A stretch of DNA of 64,000 nucleotides from Alteromonas macleodii ATCC 27126 (GTDB lineage: Bacteria; Pseudomonadota; Gammaproteobacteria; Enterobacterales; Alteromonadaceae): assembly GCF_000172635.2 (NCBI RefSeq), contig NC_018632.1, positions 248,001-312,000 on the forward strand, given 5' to 3'. Each line of letters opens with the position of its first letter. Within the stretch, counting starts at the first letter, position 1. A program made the translations under genes and the position numbers. The notes beneath the pieces are model-generated. The model worked only from the letters and a program-made list of their open reading frames with translations. It made no database searches and was not told where the DNA came from. Shown one piece after another: positions 31,845-41,604 of this stretch.

Positions 31845-34754
31845 ATGGGCGTATTTAATATATTTCATAATGAAGAGTTAGTAGCGGCACAAAGTCTTTC
31901 ACGCTTTCAAGAGCAAGCGCTAAGCGAAAGTACCGCATGTTTGATGTTGGTCGATGCCGAGGGAACGATCACCTTCGCTAACAAGGCATTTTATGCTTTA
32001 GCCAACGAGCATCAAACGCAGTTCGAGCGTGCTTTACCAGGCATTAATTTTCAAGGCCTGACGGGCTCTACTATGGCCGCGTTTTTCGCCAACAATAGCG
32101 ACCTGAATTTGCGTTACAAAAGCTGTGATAGCAGCGATACCTTTTTACTGCCTGTGGGCGACTTACTCTTTACCCTTAAGTTATCTACCATTAAAAGTGT
32201 TGAAGGCGACAAGCTCGGCACCATGGTGGAATGGCTTAATGATCAGGAGCTGCAATATAAAACCGGTTTATTGGCAGGGTTAGATCGTTGCCAAGCCATT
32301 ATTTCCTTTACGCCGGAGGGAATAGTAGAAGACGCCAATGAAAACTTTTTGAAGGTTACAGGCTATTCGAAAGAAGACATTGTTGGTAAGCATCATCGCC
32401 TTTTTGTATTGCCAGACTACGGCGTGTCTGAAGAATATAAATCATTCTGGGAATCGCTGCGAAACGGTGAGCACAGCAGCGGTGAATATTGCCGCGTAGC
32501 GAAAAACGGCGACAAAGTATGGATTCAAGCCTCTTACAACCCTATCTATGACAAGCTCGGAAATATTGTTCGGGTAGTAAAATTTGCTACCGATGTAACG
32601 GAGCAAAAACGCAAAAATGCAGACTACGAAGGCCAAATAAATGCCATCGACAAGTCCCTTGCTGTGATTGAGTTCGACCTTGAAGGCGTTATTCAAAACG
32701 CCAACGCAAACTTCTGCGCAACAACGGGATATGAGCTGAACGAAATCAAAGGTCAGCATCATAGTATGTTTGTTGAACCCAACTATAAAATGAGCCCTGA
32801 GTATGCAGCGTTCTGGCGTGACTTAAAGAAAGGTGACTTTAAGTCAGGCGAATTCAAACGGGTAAAAAAAGATGGCAGTGAGCTTTGGATCCAAGCGTCT
32901 TATAACCCTATTTTTGACGAGTTCGGCCAGCCAATAAAAGTGGTGAAATATGCCTCTGATGTGACTGAACAAAAGCTACAAAACGCGTTTAACACAGGGC
33001 AAATAGACGCAATAAGTAAATCACAAGCGGTGATCGAGTTTGATACAAAGGGCAATATTCTCGTCGCCAACGATAACTTTCTGGCAACGGTTGGCTATTC
33101 CCTAGATGAAATTGAGGGCAAACACCACCGCATTTTTGTCACTAAACAAGAGCGAGAATCTGAACAGTACCAATCGTTTTGGAAAAAACTGGCAGAAGGC
33201 CAATTTTACTCGGGTGAATTTCATAGAATTGCGAAAGACGGCTCAGATATTTGGATTCAAGCGACCTACAATCCTATTTTAGACATGAGTGGGAATGTAG
33301 TTAAAGTGGTGAAGTACGCCAGTAATATCACCGAACAGAAAGTTAAAAATGCCTACTTTGAAGGGCAGTTAGCTGCAATAGGAAAGTCTCAGGCCGTCAT
33401 AGAGTTCAATATGGATGGCATTATTCAGCACGCCAATGAAAACTTTCTAACTACGGTGGGCTACACCTTAGATGAAATCAAAGGTAAGCATCACAGCATG
33501 TTCGTCGACCCTGCTCACCGAGCTAGCCCTGAATACGCGGCGTTTTGGGATGCGCTACGCAGCGGCACTTTTTCTTCAGGTGAATATCGTCGATTGGGTA
33601 AAAACGGCAAAGAGATATTTATTCAAGCCACGTATAACCCTATTTTAGACCACAACGGTAAGCCTTTCCGTGTAGTTAAGTTTGCTACCGATATTACGGG
33701 TAGAACCCAAGCTGTTGATGAAATTAAACACGTAATGACCAAGCTGACTGAGGGCGACTTAACGGTCAACATTGAACATGCTTTAGACGGTGACTTTGCT
33801 GTGTTGGGCGAGGCCATTAATCAGTTCATCAACGAAATGCGAGGCACCATCACAAGTATTAACGAAGCAGTAGAAACCATTAATGTGGCGTCGGGTGAGA
33901 TTGCAACGGGAAATGCTGACTTATCAAGCCGCACCGAGCAGCAGGCATCCAGCCTGGAAGAAACTGCATCGAGTATGGAAGAGCTAACGGGAACCGTAAA
34001 ACTCAACGCAGAGAATGCAGAGCAAGCGAATGGCTTAGCGGCACAGGCGAGTAAAATTGCTTCAGAAGGGGGGCAGGTTATAGGTGAAGTGGTGAAAACC
34101 ATGACCCAAATCAACGACTCGGCACAAGAGATCTCTGACATTATTGGTGTTATAGACGGCATCGCTTTTCAAACTAATATTCTTGCTTTAAACGCAGCCG
34201 TTGAAGCTGCTCGCGCGGGCGAACAGGGGCGAGGCTTTGCGGTAGTTGCTTCAGAAGTAAGAAACTTAGCTCAGCGCTCAGCCGAAGCTGCTAAAGACAT
34301 CAAAGAACTGATTTCCGACTCTGTTACTAAAATAGCCAGCGGTAACGAGCTGGTTGTGAAATCGGGTGACACCATGGCTGAGGTAGTAACTTCCATTAAG
34401 CGCGTAAACGACATTATGTCTGAAATTGCCGCTGCGTCTGCCGAGCAAGCGGCGGGCATTGAAGAGGTGAGCAAAGCGGTCATTCAAATGGATGAAATGA
34501 CCCAACAAAATGCAGCACTGGTAGAAGAGGCTGCCGCCGCCGCGGACAGTTTGAAGCAGCAGTCGTTGCAACTTAATGAACGGGTATCGGTATTTGAAGT
34601 TGGAAAGGGCTTGTCAATGGAGCAAAAGCACATCGCTGCGCTCTCTCACACCGACTTCAAGCAGCCACGCGTAGCCTCAGTGATTAACAACGCGCCTCAA
34701 GCACAAGCATTGAAACCCGCACTGCCTGATGAAGCCGAGTGGGAGTCGTTCTAA
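31845..34754 (+). CDS. Soluble chemoreceptor with four tandem PAS domains (second operon)
   Basis: Read from the ATG at 31845 the protein is 969 aa. AGGTGGA stands 7 bp before this ATG, and the N-terminus [12 protein letters not shown] then matches that of the first-operon receptor (MGVFNFLNGEEL); the GTG at 31833 is therefore unlikely. A divergent N-terminal PAS-like part is followed by four 122-residue PAS units (near residues 146, 268, 390 and 512), one HAMP and an MCP hairpin. The C-terminus EWESF fits CheR docking. The protein is soluble. Its stop overlaps the cheR start as TAATG. Confidence 0.88.
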   Translation: MGVFNIFHNEELVAAQSLSRFQEQALSESTACLMLVDAEGTITFANKAFYALANEHQTQFERALPGINFQGLTGSTMAAFFANNSDLNLRYKSCDSSDTFLLPVGDLLFTLKLSTIKSVEGDKLGTMVEWLNDQELQYKTGLLAGLDRCQAIISFTPEGIVEDANENFLKVTGYSKEDIVGKHHRLFVLPDYGVSEEYKSFWESLRNGEHSSGEYCRVAKNGDKVWIQASYNPIYDKLGNIVRVVKFATDVTEQKRKNADYEGQINAIDKSLAVIEFDLEGVIQNANANFCATTGYELNEIKGQHHSMFVEPNYKMSPEYAAFWRDLKKGDFKSGEFKRVKKDGSELWIQASYNPIFDEFGQPIKVVKYASDVTEQKLQNAFNTGQIDAISKSQAVIEFDTKGNILVANDNFLATVGYSLDEIEGKHHRIFVTKQERESEQYQSFWKKLAEGQFYSGEFHRIAKDGSDIWIQATYNPILDMSGNVVKVVKYASNITEQKVKNAYFEGQLAAIGKSQAVIEFNMDGIIQHANENFLTTVGYTLDEIKGKHHSMFVDPAHRASPEYAAFWDALRSGTFSSGEYRRLGKNGKEIFIQATYNPILDHNGKPFRVVKFATDITGRTQAVDEIKHVMTKLTEGDLTVNIEHALDGDFAVLGEAINQFINEMRGTITSINEAVETINVASGEIATGNADLSSRTEQQASSLEETASSMEELTGTVKLNAENAEQANGLAAQASKIASEGGQVIGEVVKTMTQINDSAQEISDIIGVIDGIAFQTNILALNAAVEAARAGEQGRGFAVVASEVRNLAQRSAEAAKDIKELISDSVTKIASGNELVVKSGDTMAEVVTSIKRVNDIMSEIAAASAEQAAGIEEVSKAVIQMDEMTQQNAALVEEAAAAADSLKQQSLQLNERVSVFEVGKGLSMEQKHIAALSHTDFKQPRVASVINNAPQAQALKPALPDEAEWESF

Positions 34755-35587
34755 TGACAACGGTTCTTTCATCGCGCGATAGCACTCGGGAGTTCGCCTT
34801 TGAAAAGGCGGACTTCCACAAAGTGCAAAACATGCTTTTCAAAAAAGCAGGTATAAAGTTGTCAGACGCTAAAGAAGCGATGGTATACAGCAGATTGGCT
34901 CGGCGTATCAGAGCCCTTCAGCTCACAAGCTTTAACGATTATCTAGGCGTAGTTGATAAGTCTGAACCTGAGCTAGAGCAGTTCATCAATGCATTGACGA
35001 CCAATCTTACGTCGTTTTTTCGCGAGCCACACCACTTCACTGCACTGGCCGAGCACTTAAAACAACATCCAGAAGTAACCACTATCTGGTGTGCTGCCAG
35101 CTCCACCGGAGAAGAGCCTTACTCTATTGCCATGGTCGTCGCAGAGGCGTTTGGAAGCTTCAAAACGCCTGTGAAAATCATTGCATCAGACATAGACAGT
35201 AAGGTACTGCAAAAAGCCAAAGCGGGTATTTATCCTTTAGCATCTATCGCGAAAATACCCGTCCAAAGACAAAAACAATTCTTCCATAAAGGTAAAGGTG
35301 CAAACGAGGGAAAAGTGAAAGTAGTGGATGAGTTAAGACATATGGTGCAGTTCAAAAAACTCAATCTTACCGATGCAAAGTGGGATGTAAAAGGTCCGCT
35401 CGATATCATTTTTTGTCGAAACGTAATGATTTACTTCGACAAGCCCACGCAATTAAACGTGTTACAAAGAATGGTGGGTATGTTAAAGCCTGCAGGACTT
35501 TATATGGCAGGGCATTCTGAAAACTTCAATATGTGTACTAATCTTGTGAGACCGGTAGGTAAAACTATATATCGCCCGGTTCATTAG
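34754..35587 (+). CDS. cheR: Chemoreceptor methyltransferase CheR (copy 2)
   Basis: From the ATG at 34754 this is 277 aa, one residue longer than copy 1. The start overlaps the receptor stop in TAATG, a better choice than the in-frame GTG at 34739. The FFREPHHF, WCAASSTGEEPYSIAM, ASDIDSKVL and FCRNVMIYFD blocks are all present. Substrates are presumably the soluble PAS receptors of both operons. Confidence 0.94.
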   Translation: MTTVLSSRDSTREFAFEKADFHKVQNMLFKKAGIKLSDAKEAMVYSRLARRIRALQLTSFNDYLGVVDKSEPELEQFINALTTNLTSFFREPHHFTALAEHLKQHPEVTTIWCAASSTGEEPYSIAMVVAEAFGSFKTPVKIIASDIDSKVLQKAKAGIYPLASIAKIPVQRQKQFFHKGKGANEGKVKVVDELRHMVQFKKLNLTDAKWDVKGPLDIIFCRNVMIYFDKPTQLNVLQRMVGMLKPAGLYMAGHSENFNMCTNLVRPVGKTIYRPVH

Positions 35588-35595
35588 GAGCACGT

Positions 35596-36213
35596 GTGGA
35601 ATCTTGTAATTTCGAAGTACCTATTAGCTATTACGACAAACGTTTTTCTATCGACGCAGTAAAGCTATTACCTGGACAATACTTCGTAACAACACAAGAT
35701 AAAATGTTGGTAACGGTATTGGGCTCGTGTGTGGCGGCATGTTTATACGACCCTGAAACGGGCATTGGCGGCATGAATCACTTTATGTTGCCTACAGTAA
35801 ATAAAACTGCCAGTGAGTTCGAAAAAACACAAGGTATGGCTGCCAAATACGGCGTGCATGCCATGGAAATTCTTATCAACGACTTAGTGAAAGCCGGTGC
35901 CAATAAAGCCCGAATAAAAGCAAAAGTGTTTGGTGGTGGAAAAGTGGTGCCGTCCTTCGTGCAGCACGATGTTGGGAAGTTCAACGCAGAATTCGTAACA
36001 GACTTTTTAAGCACGGAAGGCATACCGATATTGGCCAGTGACTTATGTGATGTTTACGCGCGCAAGGTTTACTTTTTTCCAAGCAACGGCAATGTCTTTA
36101 TGAAGCGAATTCACGAGCTTAATAACGCCACAATTATTGAAAGAGAAAGTCAGCATCGGTGGGAACTGTCAAGACGTGCACCTACCGGTAGCGTAGATAT
36201 CTTCGAGGACTAA
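35596..36213 (+). CDS. cheD: Chemoreceptor glutamine deamidase CheD (copy 2)
   Basis: This 205-aa protein starts with GTG behind an AGGAG ribosome site 5 bp upstream. The catalytic pair is Cys45 (LGSCVAAC) and His62 (GGMNHFMLP); KVFGGGKVV is also kept. Unlike in copy 1, its stop is 2 bp before the cheB start and the genes do not overlap. Confidence 0.92.
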   Translation: MESCNFEVPISYYDKRFSIDAVKLLPGQYFVTTQDKMLVTVLGSCVAACLYDPETGIGGMNHFMLPTVNKTASEFEKTQGMAAKYGVHAMEILINDLVKAGANKARIKAKVFGGGKVVPSFVQHDVGKFNAEFVTDFLSTEGIPILASDLCDVYARKVYFFPSNGNVFMKRIHELNNATIIERESQHRWELSRRAPTGSVDIFED

Positions 36214-36215
36214 CA

Positions 36216-37262
36216 ATGACGATAAAAGTTTTGGTGGTAGATGACTCGGCACTGATCCGGCAAATTCTAAGTGAGATTATAAAAAGTGAGCCAGACATGG
36301 CATTAGTGGGTGCTGCTCCCGATGCTTTCGTGGCAAAAAAGCTGGTTCTAGAAAAGTCGCCAGATGTTATTACACTTGATATAGAAATGCCTAAAGTGGA
36401 CGGATTACGCTTTCTAGAAGTACTGATGAATGCGAGACCGACGCCTGTAGTCATGATTTCTACGTTAACCGAAAAAGGCGCTGATGCTACGCTGAGGTCC
36501 TTGGAGTTAGGAGCTATCGACTTTGTTGCAAAGCCCAAAATAGGTGTGGCGCAAGGCATGGCAGACTATCACCAGTTGATTGTTGAGAAAATACGTACGG
36601 CTGCGCGCTCTAAAGTAAAAAAATCAGCGCCTTCGAAAGTGTCTACCGTGAGCAAAGTCAATTATTCGGGTACTGAGAAAATCATTGCAATTGGTGCCTC
36701 GACCGGAGGGACAGAAGCCATAAAAGAGGTGTTACGTACCTTTCCGGCGAACGCTCCTGCCACCGTGATCACACAACACATGCCAGCAGGGTTTACTTCG
36801 ACTTACGCTAAACGACTAGATGCCGTGTGCCAAATGCAGGTCAAAGAAGCGAAAGGCGGAGAACGTTTACTACCAGGCCAAGCCTACCTTGCACCTGGCG
36901 ATAAACACATGGAAATTGAAAGAAGCGGGGCTGATTACCGGATTAGATTGACCGATGGCGCGCGCGTATCGGGTCACAAGCCCTCGGTGGATGTGTTATT
37001 TAATTCTATCTGTAAAAGTGCTGGTAGCAATGCGTTAGGCGTTTTACTTACGGGCATGGGTAGCGACGGCGCAAGCGGCCTTCACGAAATGTTTAACGCG
37101 GGCTGCGAAACATTTTGTCAGGACGAAGCTAGTTGTATAGTTTTTGGTATGCCCAAAGTAGCCATAGAAAAGGGCGCCGCTAAGCGCGTAATAAGCCTAG
37201 ATGATATGGGCAGAAGTGTTATGCAAACCGTAGAAAAGCTCTCGGCAGGTAGTCGCTTGTAA
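36216..37262 (+). CDS. cheB: Chemotaxis methylesterase CheB (copy 2)
   Basis: This 348-aa protein aligns with copy 1 without gaps at all the key sites: D55 in the receiver and the S162-H188-D284 triad in the esterase domain. The linker between the domains (about residues 130-152) is the most changed part. It is the last gene of the second operon. Confidence 0.95.
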   Translation: MTIKVLVVDDSALIRQILSEIIKSEPDMALVGAAPDAFVAKKLVLEKSPDVITLDIEMPKVDGLRFLEVLMNARPTPVVMISTLTEKGADATLRSLELGAIDFVAKPKIGVAQGMADYHQLIVEKIRTAARSKVKKSAPSKVSTVSKVNYSGTEKIIAIGASTGGTEAIKEVLRTFPANAPATVITQHMPAGFTSTYAKRLDAVCQMQVKEAKGGERLLPGQAYLAPGDKHMEIERSGADYRIRLTDGARVSGHKPSVDVLFNSICKSAGSNALGVLLTGMGSDGASGLHEMFNAGCETFCQDEASCIVFGMPKVAIEKGAAKRVISLDDMGRSVMQTVEKLSAGSRL

Positions 37263-37693
37263 GTATAGTGAGTAAATACTTACAGAATGCAATTTCTGTC
37301 CTAAAACCTGTAAAAGGATTGTTATAACTTTTCTTGTTCCAGAAAAGCTAAGGTGTTTTAATAGCAACGCTTAATAGTGAGTAATGCTGCTGCAGAATGC
37401 TGTTGCTGTAGCCGATACTATGGATAGGCTCACTATTTAGTGCGTAAAAATATAAAAATCGATACGTAAGTGGAATGGTAAGGTAAATCATTGTCGACAT
37501 AATAATATAAAAGACAATGGCTTATGTGCGTTAGCAAGAACAAGGTAGGCAAAGTTTTATTACTGCGTATGTTTTGTAGTACCTAACTAGAATAAAAGGC
37601 CTGCTATATTCCTTACAGATTTGAGAGCAAATATATGCTCATTCTTACGGTATGACACTAACCCGGGATTATAACGAGTAGTTGGGGACTCTT
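37263..37693. other. Intergenic region after the second chemosensory operon
   Basis: No gene is recognised in these 431 bp. They include a small hairpin (ACAGAA/TTCTGT around 37282-37299) and a 9-bp inverted repeat AATAGTGAG (37373-37381) with CTCACTATT (37429-37437) that encloses further short complementary CTG/CAG-rich stretches. A transcribed structured RNA is possible, but no promoter or terminator is clear. Confidence 0.4.
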
Positions 37694-37954
37694 ATGAAAC
37701 AGCAAACGCTTATAGCAGTATCAGCTTTAATGTTTTCTTCTTCTGTTTTGGCTAATGGCGGCTTTGAACCGAATAAGAAAGCATGCGTGAACGTCGGAAA
37801 AGAAATCACTCGCGTAAGCACTGAAATGGACGCAGCTAAGTCAGGTATTCAGAAGTCATGGCTTAAGCGTCAATTAAGCGCACTAGAAACGAAACGCAAT
37901 TCTTGCAGCACACAAGGTTTTAAGCCAAACCAGCCCGAGCTAGCAAAAGTTTAA
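37694..37954 (+). CDS. Small secreted protein of unknown function
   Basis: From the ATG at 37694 (GGGGA ribosome site 5 bp upstream) this is 86 aa. A signal peptide ending in SSVLA-NGG gives a mature protein of about 68 residues with two Cys and a charged helix (ITRVSTEMDAAKSG...RQLSALETKR). The pair of Cys could form a disulfide that closes a helical hairpin. I do not recognise the family. It stands alone, with a terminator 20 bp after the stop. Confidence 0.7.
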   Translation: MKQQTLIAVSALMFSSSVLANGGFEPNKKACVNVGKEITRVSTEMDAAKSGIQKSWLKRQLSALETKRNSCSTQGFKPNQPELAKV

Positions 37955-37974
37955 TTGTTTTGTATTTCGATTTG

Positions 37975-38006
37975 AAAAAAGTCTTACTTCGGTAAGACTT
38001 TTTTGT
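37975..38006 (+). terminator. Rho-independent terminator after the small secreted protein
   Basis: An AAAAAAGTCTTAC stem pairs with GTAAGACTTTTTT around a TTCG tetraloop. It is a strong terminator and could work in both directions. Confidence 0.9.
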
Positions 38007-38087
38007 TTGCGCCTAACTATTTTGCAACTACGCTAGATTTATAGCGGTCAGGCACAGTGAGGTCGTTGTGCCCTCACACAGAACACG

Positions 38088-38759
38088 TTACGAACTTATC
38101 ATTTCGATAAGCGCAGTAAGCGAAGCAATGCTGTGATCGGGAGCAAGACCTAACGGGTACATCATTTTCCCCGAGCGTTCTACGAATGCGGTTTGCATAC
38201 CTGTCGCCTTAGCACCACTTACATCCCAACCATGAGCCGCCACCATCATGGCATCTTCGTTCTTTACGTTAGCCTGCTGACAGGCCCAGTGATAAACCGC
38301 AGCATGTGGTTTGTAGGTACGTACACTTTCCACACTTAATACATGGGAAAAATAGGGCTTAATATTGGCAAACTCAAGCTGTGCGTCTAGTCCGGCTTTA
38401 GATGAGTTTGAAAGGGCGACCAAGGTTACACCAGCACTTTGAAGCGCCTTTAATGTAGGAACAACATCGTCGTGCGCTGGCAATCGGGTAATATGCTGTT
38501 TGATGATATCTTTTGCGGTAGCCTCATCAACAGATATATCCTTACTGTGAGCTACCATGGTAAGCGCTGCGGCTCCAATATCAATGAAATCGTGAAACTG
38601 TCCAGACGCAACATCCACTAAACTGTGATGCAATAAGTTAGCAAACCATAAGTCTACCAGTGTCTCATCGCCGTTTAGCACCGACGCTAAGCCTGTTTTT
38701 ATGGCCTGCATGTCTAGTAGTGTTTCATTAATATCGAAGAAAATAACCTTTGGCGTCAC
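38088..38759 (-). CDS. Haloacid dehalogenase type II (HAD superfamily)
   Basis: This 223-aa protein has the L-2-haloacid dehalogenase form of HAD motif I (FFDINETLLD, D10 as nucleophile), motif II in LVALSNSSKAG, the Lys in VRTYKPH, and MVAAHGWDVSGAKATGM as motif III. Family members release halide from 2-haloacids, but many proteins with this signature act on other substrates. It stands alone between convergent and divergent neighbours, and context offers no hint. Confidence 0.8.
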   Translation of the reverse strand: MTPKVIFFDINETLLDMQAIKTGLASVLNGDETLVDLWFANLLHHSLVDVASGQFHDFIDIGAAALTMVAHSKDISVDEATAKDIIKQHITRLPAHDDVVPTLKALQSAGVTLVALSNSSKAGLDAQLEFANIKPYFSHVLSVESVRTYKPHAAVYHWACQQANVKNEDAMMVAAHGWDVSGAKATGMQTAFVERSGKMMYPLGLAPDHSIASLTALIEMISS

Positions 38760-38987
38760 GATTCACCTTCCTATAGTTGATGATAGTAAACGGTACGTTT
38801 CGTTTTTAGCTTGTTCGTTGCTTATACCACTGTAAAACAGAATTGGTTTTGCTAAAGCACATTACGACCAATGTCGATGAATTAACGCTGACAGGATATA
38901 AGAAGAATCTAACAAGAAAGGGGGGCAAGAAAAGGCAGCAATAGCCTCATAAACCTTGAACGAAATATATTGAGAGAAACGAACAAC

Positions 38988-39016
38988 AAAAAGCCGGCAC
39001 TAAGGCCGGCTTTATT
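38988..39016. terminator. Terminator after the TonB-dependent receptor
   Basis: The 9-bp stem AAAGCCGGC (38990-38998) pairs with GCCGGCTTT (39005-39013). Read on the minus strand it is followed by TTTTTG. It ends the receptor transcript 24 bp after its stop. Confidence 0.85.
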
Positions 39017-39039
39017 TTTAGGTGTTGCGCTTTTTGTTC

Positions 39040-41298
39040 TTAGAAGAACAAGTAAGAAACGCTAAGCTTCATGCTACGAGGCATAATGTAGCGGCCGTTT
39101 GGTGAATCTGGGTTGCGCGGGTCACCCTCGGTAATACCTTGTTCGTCGGTCAGGTTATCAACAGAGAACTGAAGACGAAGTGATTCAGTTGGCTCTAGCG
39201 TTAGACCTACATCAATCTTCTCGTATCCCTCTAGTACAACTGTGTTTTCGTTGTTACCAAAGCGATCATCAACCGCTGATAATGTACCGTATACCGTGGC
39301 ATACATATCGCCGATATCGAAGCCGTAGCTTGGTGTTACACGTACTTGCCAACCAGGCTGACGCTGAGATTCATTGCCTTCGTTATTGGCGCTGGCAGTA
39401 ATTTCAGTTTCCTGAATAGTTCCGTTCACGCTCAACGAGAAGCCTGAATCGTGGCTATAGCGACCGTCAAGTTCTATACCGTAAGCTTCGTTGGTAAGAA
39501 TTTCAGCCGGTGCGCCCGGACGGCGTACAAACGTATCGCCTTTTACTTCGTTTGCGAATGCAGTTGCAAAGAACTGGATGCTGTCATTCATGAACTTATA
39601 GCCAAGCTCGCCTTGAGTAACTTCTTGAATCAAGTCGTTACCGCCAGTGTAGGCACCCCAGTTGTCTCTGAAGTCGTCGAAATAAGGCATTTTATAGCCT
39701 CGGTTCATGCGAACGAATACACCGCTGGTGTCATTAAGCGCGTAGTTTGCGCCCACTGTCCACGACGTTTTGGTTTCGTCGTACTCAAGCGCTTTAGTTA
39801 TTTTGCCGTCAAGATCTTCATCTACCGAATAGTTCACTTCGTGATTTTCACGGCGTAGCCCTAAGTCGATGCTCAGGTCTGTGGTTGCGTACCACGTACC
39901 CGTTGCATAAAGTGCGAACGTGCTTGCATCACCTACAGAGCTGATGTCGTAGTTCCAATCGCAGCCTTGTGCGTCAGTGTTACATTCGATCCCGTCTAAC
40001 AATTCGCCGCCTGGCTGCAACACGTGGTAAGCCGTGTTACCAATGCTCCACCAGTCATTAGCTTTGGTTGATGCACTGTAAATACCAAATGATGTATCGA
40101 AGTCTTCCCAGCTTTTCGACACAGCAAGGTCGTTAGTGAAAGCTTCAATATCTTTAAGTACTACCCAACGGCCGATTTGCTGAATAGGCGTATCACCGTC
40201 ATACACTGTGCCAGTTACTGCACCAGTGGCTGATTCGCCATTGTCGGCAACATTTGCGACGGTAGTTGCAGAACCATTCGGTACAAGACCAAAAGTATTG
40301 GCTTCACCTTTGGTAAGGTTAAAGCGGTCAACTAGCTGCCAGTCGTTGCCTAAGTCAAGCTTAATGCTACCGCCACTTACGTGACCGTCCCATCCACGAC
40401 CTTCGCCAAAGTCGAATGACTCAGTGGTATCGTTAGGGCCATACGTAATGGTGCCTTGGCGATTCAATGGACCAATTTGCGTATAGTTTGCGTCGATACC
40501 TTCAACGTTTAAAGGTGTAGGTAAGTACCAAGTACCGCGATCGTCAGTTTGACGGGTATAAAGGTTAAGCTCGCCTTTTTCGAAAACTTTAGTGATGTTA
40601 ACGGTGAACTGGTTACCCTGCTCAGAGTTAAAGCCGGCATCACGAATACCTTCTGAGCTCTTAATGTAGCCACCTACCATGTAGTACAAGTCGTCATCTA
40701 GTGCGCCGCTTGCAACCACGTCAATACGGTTTAGGCCGTAGTCAGAGATGGTGTACTTCGCTGACGCTTCTGTCGACTCGCCACCACGTTTAAGGCGGAA
40801 GTTTGTTGTAAGACCTGGTTGACCGTTGCTTACTACTGGGTTTGGACCACCGCGTAAACCTTCAACCATTTCAATGGTATCGTCTATGCGAAACAGCTGA
40901 GAGTTCTCAAGGAAAGATAGCGTAGGTGCAGGGTAGATAGGAGAGTTCTCAAGCGCAATCGTTAAGAACGGCGCATCGCCACCACCTGGAAAACCACGCA
41001 CAAATACGTTCGCGCCAGACTCACCGCCTGAGCTTTCAACCCAAACACCTGGAATGGCCTTAAACAAATCGGCCGTAGACTTAGGTGCCAATTTTTCAAT
41101 GTCGCTAGCGTCGATGTTGGTTACCGCGAAGCTTGCGTCAATCTTTCTAATCCCTGCGCCGCCTGGCGTACCGCTGACAACAATGATCTCTGCGTTGTCT
41201 TTCGCTTGTTGTTTTACGTCTTCTTGTGCCATGGCAGGCTGCGTTAGTGCTACCGCTACTGCACTCGCCAGCATTCCTTTTGTAAACAACGTTTTCAT
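39040..41298 (-). CDS. TonB-dependent outer-membrane receptor, likely for trehalose
   Basis: This 752-aa protein has a signal peptide cleaved after QPAMA, a TonB box near residue 33 (EIIVVSG), a plug domain (residues ~50-160, with VFVRGFPGGGDAP) and a 22-strand-type beta barrel ending in an aromatic residue (LSVSYLFF). It imports a substrate across the outer membrane using TonB energy. It is divergent from a LacI-type regulator, with operator-like repeats between them, and lies beside an MFS transporter and a trehalase. This supports a role in trehalose or malto-type disaccharide uptake; the substrate is inferred from context only. Confidence 0.9.
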   Translation of the reverse strand: MKTLFTKGMLASAVAVALTQPAMAQEDVKQQAKDNAEIIVVSGTPGGAGIRKIDASFAVTNIDASDIEKLAPKSTADLFKAIPGVWVESSGGESGANVFVRGFPGGGDAPFLTIALENSPIYPAPTLSFLENSQLFRIDDTIEMVEGLRGGPNPVVSNGQPGLTTNFRLKRGGESTEASAKYTISDYGLNRIDVVASGALDDDLYYMVGGYIKSSEGIRDAGFNSEQGNQFTVNITKVFEKGELNLYTRQTDDRGTWYLPTPLNVEGIDANYTQIGPLNRQGTITYGPNDTTESFDFGEGRGWDGHVSGGSIKLDLGNDWQLVDRFNLTKGEANTFGLVPNGSATTVANVADNGESATGAVTGTVYDGDTPIQQIGRWVVLKDIEAFTNDLAVSKSWEDFDTSFGIYSASTKANDWWSIGNTAYHVLQPGGELLDGIECNTDAQGCDWNYDISSVGDASTFALYATGTWYATTDLSIDLGLRRENHEVNYSVDEDLDGKITKALEYDETKTSWTVGANYALNDTSGVFVRMNRGYKMPYFDDFRDNWGAYTGGNDLIQEVTQGELGYKFMNDSIQFFATAFANEVKGDTFVRRPGAPAEILTNEAYGIELDGRYSHDSGFSLSVNGTIQETEITASANNEGNESQRQPGWQVRVTPSYGFDIGDMYATVYGTLSAVDDRFGNNENTVVLEGYEKIDVGLTLEPTESLRLQFSVDNLTDEQGITEGDPRNPDSPNGRYIMPRSMKLSVSYLFF

Positions 41299-41400
41299 GG
41301 TGTGTGCTCCCGAAAATGTTCTATTGCGTTGTTAACTGAATGCGTTAAACAGGTTTAAAAATTGTTATACGCATCACGATTGCGAAACAAAATAGATGTG

Positions 41401-41441
41401 TTTGCAAACGATTGCAAGAATAAAATGCAATCGTTTGCAAA
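41401..41441. promoter_or_regulatory. Twin LacI-type operator between the receptor and regulator genes
   Basis: Two copies of a LacI-type half-palindrome lie back to back: TTTGCAAACGATTGCA (41401-41416) and its exact inverse (41426-41441), 9 bp apart. Each copy is itself close to the LacI palindrome TTGCAAACG-type site. They lie about 100 bp from the receptor start and 160 bp from the regulator start. Confidence 0.8.
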
Positions 41442-41604
41442 TTTTTTGTTTATTGTTGTTAACATGGTTTTACGCCAAGACGATTCGCGCTATATTGTGA
41501 ATTCGGCTGTAGAGTCGACGATTTATCCGGTTTAGGTAGCGGTTTTACGCTTTTATTTTGTAGTGCTATCACGGGTAACCCGGTATACCGAAAATTATTA
41601 GAGA

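Noticed and set aside
33821..34162. Long minus-strand open frames opposite the receptor signalling domains
   Set aside because: They are Ser/Ala/Ile-rich mirror frames that recur opposite every MCP hairpin here; none has a start signal.
19688..34754. Regular 366-bp repeats considered as a CRISPR-like or mobile repeat
   Set aside because: They are in-frame coding PAS units with synonymous differences and no spacers.
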